A stretch of DNA of 49,126 nt, taken from Spirochaetia bacterium UBA5763 (lineage in GTDB: Bacteria > Spirochaetota > UBA4802 > UBA5550). Made by a program: the position numbers and the translations under genes. The notes beneath the pieces are model-generated. The model searched no databases and had not been told where the DNA came from. It saw only the letters and a program-made list of their open reading frames with translations. The DNA lies in assembly GCA_002418835.1 (NCBI GenBank), contig DIEX01000005.1:1-49126 (forward strand), written 5' to 3'. Of this stretch, positions 42,548-49,126 are shown in pieces (the first letter of the stretch is position 1; the number at the start of each line of letters is the position of its first letter).

Positions 42548-43350
42548 AAAATAAAAAGATGATACCAGTTGCTGTTGTAATTATAGTTGTTACTGCTGCG
42601 ACACTTTACTTTGAAGTGTTCAGACATGCAGGTGAAAACGGAGATGTAATCAGCGGAAGCGGAACGATTGAGGTCACTGAAATTGAGATAAGCTCAAAGA
42701 TTGCAGGGCGCGTGGCGGATATTCCGCGCGGTGAGGGGAGTGATGTTAAGAAAGGGGACCTTCTGGCGAAACTTCAGTATGATGAACTCTCTGCGCAGAG
42801 AGTATCCGCTGTGGCAAACTTCAGGAATGCTGAAAAGAACTATAAGAGGATTAGTGACCTGTACAGAACAGGATCTGTTTCGCGCCGTGACCTGGACAAT
42901 GCCGAGGCCGGTTATAAAGTTGCAAAAGCTGCAATGGATAATGTTGATGCTGCAATAGACTATGCGGTATTATACTCACCTATTGATGGAACTGTGCTTG
43001 ATACAAGCCTTGAACCGGGTGAGATGGCGTTCCCAGGAACTCCTGTGCTTACAGTGGCAGACCTGTCGAAGCCCTGGATGTATCTTTATGTTAATGAGAA
43101 GAAACTCGGATTTGTCAGGATAGGTCAGAAGGTTAATGTAATGATAGATTCATCTCCTGATAAAATTTTTGAAGGGAAGGTTGTTTCAATATCAAACAAA
43201 GCTGAATTCACACCAAAGACTATTCAGACAAAGGAGGAGAGGGTGAAGCTTGTATTCGCTGTGAAAGTTGCAATTGAAAACAGAGATATGATACTGAAGC
43301 CCGGTATGCCTGCTGATGCTGATATAGTATTGAAAGGGGATGAAAAGTGA
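42544..43350 (+). CDS. HlyD-family periplasmic adaptor
   Basis: A 268-residue membrane-fusion protein like YbhG. One N-terminal membrane helix, a lipoyl-type half motif (GRVADIPRGEGSDVKKGDLL), a short helical hairpin, and LYSPIDGTVLDT. It connects the ABC-2 permeases to the TolC-like duct. ATG 42544 is used because GGAGG stands 7 bases upstream. Overlaps the TolC-like stop (ATGA). Confidence 0.93.
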   Translation: MKNKKMIPVAVVIIVVTAATLYFEVFRHAGENGDVISGSGTIEVTEIEISSKIAGRVADIPRGEGSDVKKGDLLAKLQYDELSAQRVSAVANFRNAEKNYKRISDLYRTGSVSRRDLDNAEAGYKVAKAAMDNVDAAIDYAVLYSPIDGTVLDTSLEPGEMAFPGTPVLTVADLSKPWMYLYVNEKKLGFVRIGQKVNVMIDSSPDKIFEGKVVSISNKAEFTPKTIQTKEERVKLVFAVKVAIENRDMILKPGMPADADIVLKGDEK

Positions 43351-44276
43351 TCTCCGTTAATAATCTCACGAAAAAGTTCGGGGAGAACAGGGCAGTTGAC
43401 TCACTGAGCTTTGATGTGAGGAGGGGTGAGATTTTCGGCATTGTGGGGCCTGACGGTGCGGGTAAGAGTACGCTCCTTCGAATGATGGCAGGGATAACGA
43501 TACCTGCTGAGGGGGAGATACTGATAGACGGAATGGATGTGGCGCGGAACAGGTTCAGGATAAAGGAGAGCCTTGCTTATATGCCGCAGAGATTCGGACT
43601 CTACGAGGATCTCACTGTTGAGGAGAATATACGTTTCTTCGGAAGACTCTTTGGTGTGCCCCGCAAAACTATAGATGAACGCGCGCCGAAACTTTATGAA
43701 TTCAGCAGGCTCGGGCCCTTCAAAGAGAGGCTGGCAGGAAACCTCTCCGGCGGAATGAAACAGAAGTTAGGGCTTGCGTGCTGCCTTATCCACAGCCCGG
43801 GGCTTATACTGCTGGATGAGCCTACAAATGGAGTTGACCCTGTGTCAAGGAGGGAGTTCTGGAAGATACTTTATGATCTCCTGTCGGACGGGGTGACAAT
43901 TGTTGTGAGTACCGCATACCTTGATGAAGCTGAACGCTGCAACAGGGTGGCTCTTATGCATGAGGGGAGATTTATAAGACTGGGGACTCCGGCAGAGGTG
44001 AAGGGTTCTGTGCCTGGTGCTCTTATTGAAATTGAAACTGATGATATATGGAGAGCTGAAGAGGCGCTTAATAAAAGCGGTGAGTTCAGCGGGATAATAC
44101 GCGAGGGTAAAACTCTGAAGGTCTTTGTGCGGAACAGGAGAAGGGACACAGAAAGGATCAGGTCTATTCTCTCTAAGAGTAAAACAGGCAAAGTATCTGT
44201 TAAAGAGAAGGTCCCTAACCTGGAGAACTGCTTCATGGAGATTGTCATGAAAGGTGAAAAGTATGAGAGTGCGTAG
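43347..44276 (+). CDS. ABC transporter ATPase 1 (H-loop altered)
   Basis: A 309-residue ABC-2-type ATPase. Walker A GPDGAGKST (34-42), signature LSGGMKQ (133-139), Walker B LLDEP with catalytic Glu158, and D-loop are sound. The H-loop, normally STH, is STA (Ala190). In E. coli-like YbhF two such domains are fused; here they are separate genes at the two ends of the permease pair. GTG start overlapping the adaptor stop. Confidence 0.93.
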   Translation: MISVNNLTKKFGENRAVDSLSFDVRRGEIFGIVGPDGAGKSTLLRMMAGITIPAEGEILIDGMDVARNRFRIKESLAYMPQRFGLYEDLTVEENIRFFGRLFGVPRKTIDERAPKLYEFSRLGPFKERLAGNLSGGMKQKLGLACCLIHSPGLILLDEPTNGVDPVSRREFWKILYDLLSDGVTIVVSTAYLDEAERCNRVALMHEGRFIRLGTPAEVKGSVPGALIEIETDDIWRAEEALNKSGEFSGIIREGKTLKVFVRNRRRDTERIRSILSKSKTGKVSVKEKVPNLENCFMEIVMKGEKYESA

Positions 44277-45414
44277 CTCAATAATCCGTCTTTTTGCAAT
44301 TGCAGACAAGGAGTGGCTTCAGATCCGCAGGGACAAAAGAAGTCTTATACTCTCGCTGATCGCTCCCCTTATTCTGATACTTCTTTTCGGGTTCGCTCTC
44401 ACCATGGATGTGAAGCATGTGAAGACAATGATCTATGATCAGAGCAGAACCGCATCGTCCAGGGCTTTTATCGAAGGGTTCAGCCACACTGAATATATAG
44501 ATGTTATAGCTTACGCGGAAAACTATGATGATATAGACAGGTATATAGATTCCGGGATATGCACAATGGCTGTTGTTATCCCTCCCGATTTTGAAAGGAG
44601 GATAAAGACCGGCAGAGATGTCCAGGTTCAGCTCATTGTTGATGGTTCAGATTCAACATCAGCAACAGTTGCAACGGGCTACATGAAGGCAATTACCATG
44701 GCGCATAACATCGAAATAAAGATGTCAGGGCTGAAGAAAGCAGGGTTCCCTGAAATTACACCGCCTGTTGATGTCAGGAGCAGGATCTGGTATAACCCGG
44801 AACTTGAAAGCAGGAACTTCATCATTCCGGGACTTATCGTTATTATACTTGCAATCATCTCCGCCCTTATAGCTTCACTTACAATCTCCCGTGAATGGGA
44901 GAGGGGTACAATGGAAACTCTCATAACAACACCCGTTAGAAGGTGGGAACTGGTTTTCGGGAAACTGATACCGTACCTGTTTATCGGACTATTCGATGTA
45001 ATGATTACAGTGTGCGCCGGATACTTTGTCTTTAAAGTCCCAATGCGCGGGAGCTTTGTAGAGTTCTATCTCCTGGCGCTCCTTTTTCTCATAGGTACAT
45101 CGGGCCTTGGAATCCTTATATCAGCAGCAACACGGGTGCAGGTGCTTTCTGTGCAGTTTGCCATGGTTGCAACATACCTCCCCTCATTTATACTTTCAGG
45201 ATTTATTTTTCCTATTAATAATATGCCGCTCCTTGTACAGGGTATAACTTATGCTGTGCCTGCAAGGTATCTCATTGTAATAGTGAAGGGGATAGCACTG
45301 AAAGGGATAGGCGTAATGATGCTGCGGGTGCAGATTCTGTTCCTCCTTGTTTATGCTGCTGTTGTACTGATTATTGCAGTGAGGAAGATGTCTCTCACTC
45401 TGCCGGAGAATTAA
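44263..45414 (+). CDS. ABC-2 type permease 1
   Basis: A 383-residue YbhS/YbhR-like permease: N-terminal membrane helix (about 22-45), a large extracytoplasmic domain (about 50-170) with the NPELESRNFIIPGL motif, then five membrane helices (REWERGTMETLITTPVRRWELVFGK between). ATG 44263 is chosen (AAGGTG 7 bases upstream). Overlaps the ATPase end by 14 bases. Confidence 0.93.
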   Translation: MRVRSSIIRLFAIADKEWLQIRRDKRSLILSLIAPLILILLFGFALTMDVKHVKTMIYDQSRTASSRAFIEGFSHTEYIDVIAYAENYDDIDRYIDSGICTMAVVIPPDFERRIKTGRDVQVQLIVDGSDSTSATVATGYMKAITMAHNIEIKMSGLKKAGFPEITPPVDVRSRIWYNPELESRNFIIPGLIVIILAIISALIASLTISREWERGTMETLITTPVRRWELVFGKLIPYLFIGLFDVMITVCAGYFVFKVPMRGSFVEFYLLALLFLIGTSGLGILISAATRVQVLSVQFAMVATYLPSFILSGFIFPINNMPLLVQGITYAVPARYLIVIVKGIALKGIGVMMLRVQILFLLVYAAVVLIIAVRKMSLTLPEN

Positions 45415-45423
45415 GGTGATTAT

Positions 45424-46587
45424 ATGAGAACGAAAATTATGCGGGGCAATATACTCAAAAGCTTTATCATCAAGGAGTTCAGGCAGATACTCCGTGACAA
45501 CAGGATGAAGATGATGCTCTTTGGCGTACCTGTGCTTATGCTTGTTATATTCGGATACGCTGTTAATACAGATGTTGTGAATATAAGAATGGCGGTTCTG
45601 GACAGCAGCAGGAGTTCTGACAGCAGGTCATTTATTGAAAAGTTCACTGCAAGCGGATATTTTCTTTATGCTGCGGATGCTGAATCTCCGGATATGGGGG
45701 GTGCGGCACTTGACAGAGGGGACGTTGATATGTTCATCAATATCCCCTACGATTTTTCAGATAACCTGAAGAGGGGGAAGCAGACAGCAGTGCAGATCAT
45801 AGTGGACGGCAGCGATTCAAGCAGGTCATCTGTTATACTGGCCTATATCAGCCAGATTACCAATGACTATTCAGAGAGATTCCTCGAAAAAAGTGTGATG
45901 CTTACAATGAGAAACCGCGGAACAGGAACAGCAATCTCCACTGGTGGGATAACTCTTGAAGAGCGGACTCTTTTCAATCCTGAACTGAAAAGCAGAAACT
46001 TCTTTCTCCCCGCTGTTCTTGGCCTCCTTGTTGCGCTCATAACAATCATGATGACCTCCATGTCTGTTGTGAAGGAACGGGAGAGCGGCACAATTGAGCA
46101 GATAATTGTCTCCCCCATAAAACCGCTGGAGTTTGTGGCGGGGAAAACACTCCCCTTTGCAATCGTGGGGTTTGCGGATATAGTAGTTATAACTTTTGTA
46201 ACAATAGCGTGGTTCAGGGTGCCATTTAACGGGAGTTTTATTCTGATGCTGTTGTGCGGAGGCTTCTACATAATCTGTACATTAGGTGTGGGGCTCTATA
46301 TATCAACAATATCCCAGACACAGCAGCAGGCCATGCTCTCTACATTCCTCTTCTTTATACCGTCGATTATACTTTCCGGATTTATATTCCCGATTTATGC
46401 CATGCCCCTTGTATTCAGGATAATCACTCTTGCTAATCCTATGAGGTATTTTATCGATATTACACGGGGGATATTTCTTAAAGGCGTTGGTGTTACAATG
46501 CTATGGGAGAGTATGCTGGCTCTGGCTCTTCTGTCAGTGATCTTTCTCGCGCTTAGTGTCAGGAGAGTGAACAGGAGGTTTGAATGA
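45424..46587 (+). CDS. ABC-2 type permease 2
   Basis: A 387-residue paralogue of the preceding permease with the same topology (FNPELKSRNFFLPAVLGL; KERESGTIEQIIVSPIKPLE). The two likely form a heterodimer. It overlaps ATPase 2 by four bases. Paralogy of the pair suggests an old duplication. Confidence 0.93.
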   Translation: MRTKIMRGNILKSFIIKEFRQILRDNRMKMMLFGVPVLMLVIFGYAVNTDVVNIRMAVLDSSRSSDSRSFIEKFTASGYFLYAADAESPDMGGAALDRGDVDMFINIPYDFSDNLKRGKQTAVQIIVDGSDSSRSSVILAYISQITNDYSERFLEKSVMLTMRNRGTGTAISTGGITLEERTLFNPELKSRNFFLPAVLGLLVALITIMMTSMSVVKERESGTIEQIIVSPIKPLEFVAGKTLPFAIVGFADIVVITFVTIAWFRVPFNGSFILMLLCGGFYIICTLGVGLYISTISQTQQQAMLSTFLFFIPSIILSGFIFPIYAMPLVFRIITLANPMRYFIDITRGIFLKGVGVTMLWESMLALALLSVIFLALSVRRVNRRFE

Positions 46588-47513
46588 TGGAACAGTCTGT
46601 TGTTGTAAATGGACTTACAAAGAGGTTCGGTGATTTTACAGCTGTGAATAATATAAGCTTCTCTGTGAGCCACGGGGAGATTTTCGGTTTCCTTGGGCCC
46701 AATGGCGCAGGTAAGAGCACAACAATCAGGATGCTCTGCGGGATACTGACCCCCACAGAGGGGAGCGGCACTGTGGCAGGGCATGATATTGTAAATGAGC
46801 AGAATAAGATCAAGAATTCCATAGGGTACATGTCGCAGAAGTTTTCTCTTTACAGCGAGCTTACAGTTATTGAAAACCTGGAGTTTTTCGGCAGCATATA
46901 CGGACTCAGTGGGAATCACCTGAAGGAGAGGATGGAGTATGTACTTGATATGGCTGAGATAGGGAAAAGAAGGAGGGAGCGCGTAAGCTCACTCCCCGGT
47001 GGAATCAAGCAGAGACTGGCTTTAGGGAGCGCGATTATTCATGATCCCTCAATACTCTTTCTCGATGAACCGACTTCCGGTGTTGACCCTTTAATGAGGA
47101 GAAACTTCTGGGAACTGATATACGATTTCTCACGCAGGGGTAAAACGATCTTTGTCACAACGCACTACATGGATGAGGCTGAACACTGCGGACGCATGGC
47201 ACTTATCATCGCAGGGAAGATTATTGCATACGGTTCTCCGCAGGAACTGAAGAGTGAACTTCATCATGATGTATATACTCTGAAGGTGGATAACTTCATC
47301 AGGGTATTTGATACATTGTCGGCTCTCCCCTTTATTGATGAGGCGGCAATCTTCGGCAGCGACATACACCTGCTGTGCGGAAAGGGCTTTGGTATGAAGA
47401 GGGAACTTTCATCCGCGCTGAAAAGTTCGGGTGTACAGGAATTCTCACTGGAGAAGATACCCCCCACCCTGGAGGATGTGTTTGTTACTCATGCAAGGAG
47501 ATTAGGTGTGTAA
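46584..47513 (+). CDS. ABC transporter ATPase 2 (signature altered)
   Basis: A 309-residue ATPase, a paralogue of ATPase 1. Walker A GPNGAGKST (38-46), Walker B FLDEP and H-loop TTH (His194) are intact, but the signature is LPGGIKQ (137-143), with proline for the serine. Start at ATG 46584 or 46587, both behind AGGAGG. Last gene of the six-gene efflux set. Confidence 0.93.
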   Translation: MMEQSVVVNGLTKRFGDFTAVNNISFSVSHGEIFGFLGPNGAGKSTTIRMLCGILTPTEGSGTVAGHDIVNEQNKIKNSIGYMSQKFSLYSELTVIENLEFFGSIYGLSGNHLKERMEYVLDMAEIGKRRRERVSSLPGGIKQRLALGSAIIHDPSILFLDEPTSGVDPLMRRNFWELIYDFSRRGKTIFVTTHYMDEAEHCGRMALIIAGKIIAYGSPQELKSELHHDVYTLKVDNFIRVFDTLSALPFIDEAAIFGSDIHLLCGKGFGMKRELSSALKSSGVQEFSLEKIPPTLEDVFVTHARRLGV

Positions 47514-47578
47514 TAACCCCGGCTGCCTGTAACCCGGCATGAAAGGTTTAAGACGGCCGGAGCAGAACTGTTTTTTTC

Positions 47579-47606
47579 TTGACTACATACTAAACATGAG
47601 TATAGC
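47579..47606 (+). promoter_or_regulatory. Promoter for the DUF3795-AraC pair
   Basis: TTGACT (47579-47584), 16 bases, TATAGC (47601-47606); then AGGAGG (47617-47622) and the ATG at 47630. Confidence 0.55.
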
Positions 47607-47629
47607 TGTCATAAACAGGAGGTATAATT

Positions 47630-47983
47630 ATGGATACAAAACAGATAAAGGCTAATACTGACAATATCGCTTTCTGCGGCCTGTACTGCGAAGCATGCGG
47701 CAAGTATCAGAAAGGGAAGTGCCCCGGCTGTGCCGGAAATGAAAAAGCAACATGGTGCGGAATAAGAAAATGCTGTATGACTAACGGATTTAAAAGCTGC
47801 GTGGAGTGTAAAACATATACCGATCTCCATGAGTGCAAGGATTTTCATAACCCCATATCGCGTGTAATCGGATTTGTATTCAGGTCTGACAGGTTCGGCT
47901 GTATAGATTATATTAAAAAGAACGGATATGATAATTTCGCAAAACATATGGCGGAACAGGGCAGAATGTCTATGAAGAGGTAA
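47630..47983 (+). CDS. DUF3795 cysteine-rich protein
   Basis: A 117-residue protein of the DUF3795 type. About 13 cysteines lie in CGLYCEACGKYQKGKCPGC, WCGIRKCC, SCVECK and ECKDF patterns, suggesting metal or Fe-S/zinc binding. Function in the family is unknown. One base ahead of the AraC-GyrI gene. Confidence 0.82.
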   Translation: MDTKQIKANTDNIAFCGLYCEACGKYQKGKCPGCAGNEKATWCGIRKCCMTNGFKSCVECKTYTDLHECKDFHNPISRVIGFVFRSDRFGCIDYIKKNGYDNFAKHMAEQGRMSMKR

Positions 47984-47984
47984 G

Positions 47985-48971
47985 ATGGAGAGGAACAGAA
48001 CAGAAAACAGGTTTCTCCTTCAGGAATATACAGCCAGGGTAAACCGTGCCATTGATTACATAGAGAATAATATAGCGGAGGGTGACCTGACTCTGAAAAA
48101 TCTCTCCTTTGTGGCAGGATTCTCTCCATTCCACTTTCACAGAATATTCGCTGGTATGATGGGGGAGACTTTAAATCAGTTTATTCAGCGTGTAAGGGTG
48201 GAGAAGGCAGCCATGCTGCTTGTGATTAATCCGAAAAAGAATATGACAGAGATAGCTTTTGACTGCGGCTATTCAGGCTCTGCGCAGTTCTCCCGTGCGT
48301 TCAGGGATAAGTTCGGGAAAACTCCATCTGCATGGAAAAAGGAGAAACTATCTGCTGCGGCAGATAGCAGTATTTGTCAAAACGGAAGCAATACAGGTAA
48401 AAAGAAGGGCAATAAAGGGAAAGAAGAAGTTCATCTGCATGATTATAATACAGAAAACAGCAGGAGAAATGAGATGAACACAATTAAACCCTCTTCAATA
48501 GAAGTAAAAAAGTTTCCCGACATGACAGTTGCTTACGTGAGACACGTGGGGCCATATAAGGGAGATCCATCCCTTTTTGAAAAGCTTATAAGCAGAATCT
48601 GCTCATGGGCAGGTTCCAGGGAACTGCTTCTGCCTGGCACAAAACTTATTGCAATGTATCACGATAATCCCGAAGTCACAGATGAGAATAAACTCAGGGT
48701 AAGCGTATGCCTCACCATGCCTGATAATGTGCGCGTTGACAGCGAGATCGGGAAGATGAAGATTGATGGTGGTTCTTACGCGGTTGCTCACTTTGAGATT
48801 AATGCTGATGAGTATGAGCAGGCCTGGGCCTGGGTGTACGGCACATGGCTACCTGAGAGCGGTTATCAGCCTGACGACAAACCATGCTTTGAGCTTTACG
48901 GGCCCGACCCGAAAGATCACCCGCAGGGTAAGCATATTGTTGATATATGCGTGCCTGTTATGCCTCTGTAG
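47985..48971 (+). CDS. AraC-family regulator with GyrI-like domain
   Basis: A 328-residue regulator. The N-terminal two HTH motifs of AraC/XylS (about 12-115; LKNLSFVAGFSPFHFHRIF and MTEIAFDCGYSGSAQFSRAF) are linked by a basic/polar stretch (about 116-162) to a C-terminal GyrI-like small-molecule-binding domain (164-328). Such proteins (SbmC/Rob-like) sense drugs or cations. Within the linker end AGGAG stands 7 bases before an in-frame ATG (48474), so the sensor domain could also be made alone. Confidence 0.92.
   Translation: MERNRTENRFLLQEYTARVNRAIDYIENNIAEGDLTLKNLSFVAGFSPFHFHRIFAGMMGETLNQFIQRVRVEKAAMLLVINPKKNMTEIAFDCGYSGSAQFSRAFRDKFGKTPSAWKKEKLSAAADSSICQNGSNTGKKKGNKGKEEVHLHDYNTENSRRNEMNTIKPSSIEVKKFPDMTVAYVRHVGPYKGDPSLFEKLISRICSWAGSRELLLPGTKLIAMYHDNPEVTDENKLRVSVCLTMPDNVRVDSEIGKMKIDGGSYAVAHFEINADEYEQAWAWVYGTWLPESGYQPDDKPCFELYGPDPKDHPQGKHIVDICVPVMPL
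48474..48971 (+). CDS. Possible internal start for a stand-alone GyrI-like domain
   Basis: An in-frame ATG at 48474 has AGGAG (48462-48466) at 7 bases and would yield 165 residues: exactly the GyrI-like domain (MNTIKPSSIEVKKFPDMTVA). This is the same frame as the AraC gene, not a separate gene; it is listed as an alternative product. Confidence 0.35.
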   Translation: MNTIKPSSIEVKKFPDMTVAYVRHVGPYKGDPSLFEKLISRICSWAGSRELLLPGTKLIAMYHDNPEVTDENKLRVSVCLTMPDNVRVDSEIGKMKIDGGSYAVAHFEINADEYEQAWAWVYGTWLPESGYQPDDKPCFELYGPDPKDHPQGKHIVDICVPVMPL

Positions 48972-49042
48972 TTTGAGGCAGGGGGGAGTGTCCGCTTAAA
49001 ATGCTATAGTTTTTATGATTGAATCAGCACATAATTTGTCAT

Positions 49043-49070
49043 TCTGGTTTGCCCCTTGGGCAATACCGGA
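49043..49070. repeat. Stable hairpin after the AraC gene
   Basis: TCTGGTTTGCCC pairs with GGGCAA-T-ACCGGA across a CTT loop: twelve pairs with one bulged T and one G-T pair. It lies 72 bases beyond the AraC stop and has no T-run, so it may be a terminator of unusual kind or part of another element. Confidence 0.4.
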
Positions 49071-49126
49071 ATCTAAATGATAGAAATCTATTCCTGTAAA
49101 CAGGATAATTATTGTTTACCTTAAGA

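Noticed and set aside
1..49126. tRNA/rRNA genes, CRISPR arrays, insertion sequences or prophage genes
   Set aside because: Read on both strands; no typical sequence, repeat-spacer pattern, transposase or integrase was found.

Overview
This 49 kb window is a chromosomal stretch from a flagellated, chemotactic, moderately AT-rich bacterium, most likely a spirochaete (Spirochaetota). The evidence is the gene order fliL-fliY-fliO-P-Q-R-flhB-flhA-flhF-flhG-small membrane protein-fliA-DUF342. That order, with FliY, an FlbD gene upstream and a Jag_N-DUF342 protein right after the sigma factor, is typical of spirochaete motility loci. A DUF1577/PilZ-like protein, known to me mainly from Leptospira-type spirochaetes, points the same way. 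I cannot name a genus. No rRNA, tRNA, CRISPR array, phage or insertion sequence was seen.

Layout. 1-5.1 kb: der GTPase with the start of an unknown gene overlapping its end, a small lysine/alanine-rich histone-H1-like gene with its own terminator, a split PilZ/DUF1577 protein, tsaE-tsaB (tRNA t6A) and a TetR regulator. 5.3-21.2 kb: a DUF115 (MptE/Maf-like) gene coupled to flbD, then a promoter and the large flagellar export/switch operon from fliL through flhG, fliA, the DUF342 protein and two accessory genes, the last resembling DUF2802/SwrB. fliM, motA and motB are missing from their usual places. 21.3-26.9 kb: cheR-cheD followed in the same direction by yicC, remA, gmk, rpoZ, miaA, hfq, a band-7-like protein and a 29-residue AURKAIP1/COX24-type basic mini-protein, closed by a strong terminator.

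26.9-37.9 kb: a membrane protein, cheW, a metal-site-less relative of iron alcohol dehydrogenases, flgM with a good sigma-28 promoter, an outer-membrane protein, argJ, a STAS protein, an NlpC/P60 lipoprotein, a DsbC-like protein, coaD, rny and ymdB. 37.9-40.3 kb, minus strand: LOG-family hydrolase, an unknown gene and hsp33. 40.4-47.5 kb: a TetR gene with palindromic operators around its promoter heads a translationally coupled efflux operon (TolC-like, HlyD-like, ATPase, two ABC-2 permeases, ATPase) of YbhGFSR type. 47.6-49.0 kb: a cysteine-rich DUF3795 protein and an AraC-GyrI regulator.

How it fits together: fliA and flgM provide the late-flagellar sigma-28 switch. FlhF/FlhG carry the features of the pair that sets flagellar number and position, including a DQAANLR activator motif in FlhG. 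CheR, CheD and CheW are chemotaxis adaptation and coupling parts whose remaining partners lie outside the window. I see no single clearly new multi-gene system. The most notable points are the dead-looking dehydrogenase, the paired ATPases whose defects fall in one shared site, the AUA start of miaA, the mini-protein, the split PilZ protein and the missing fliM.
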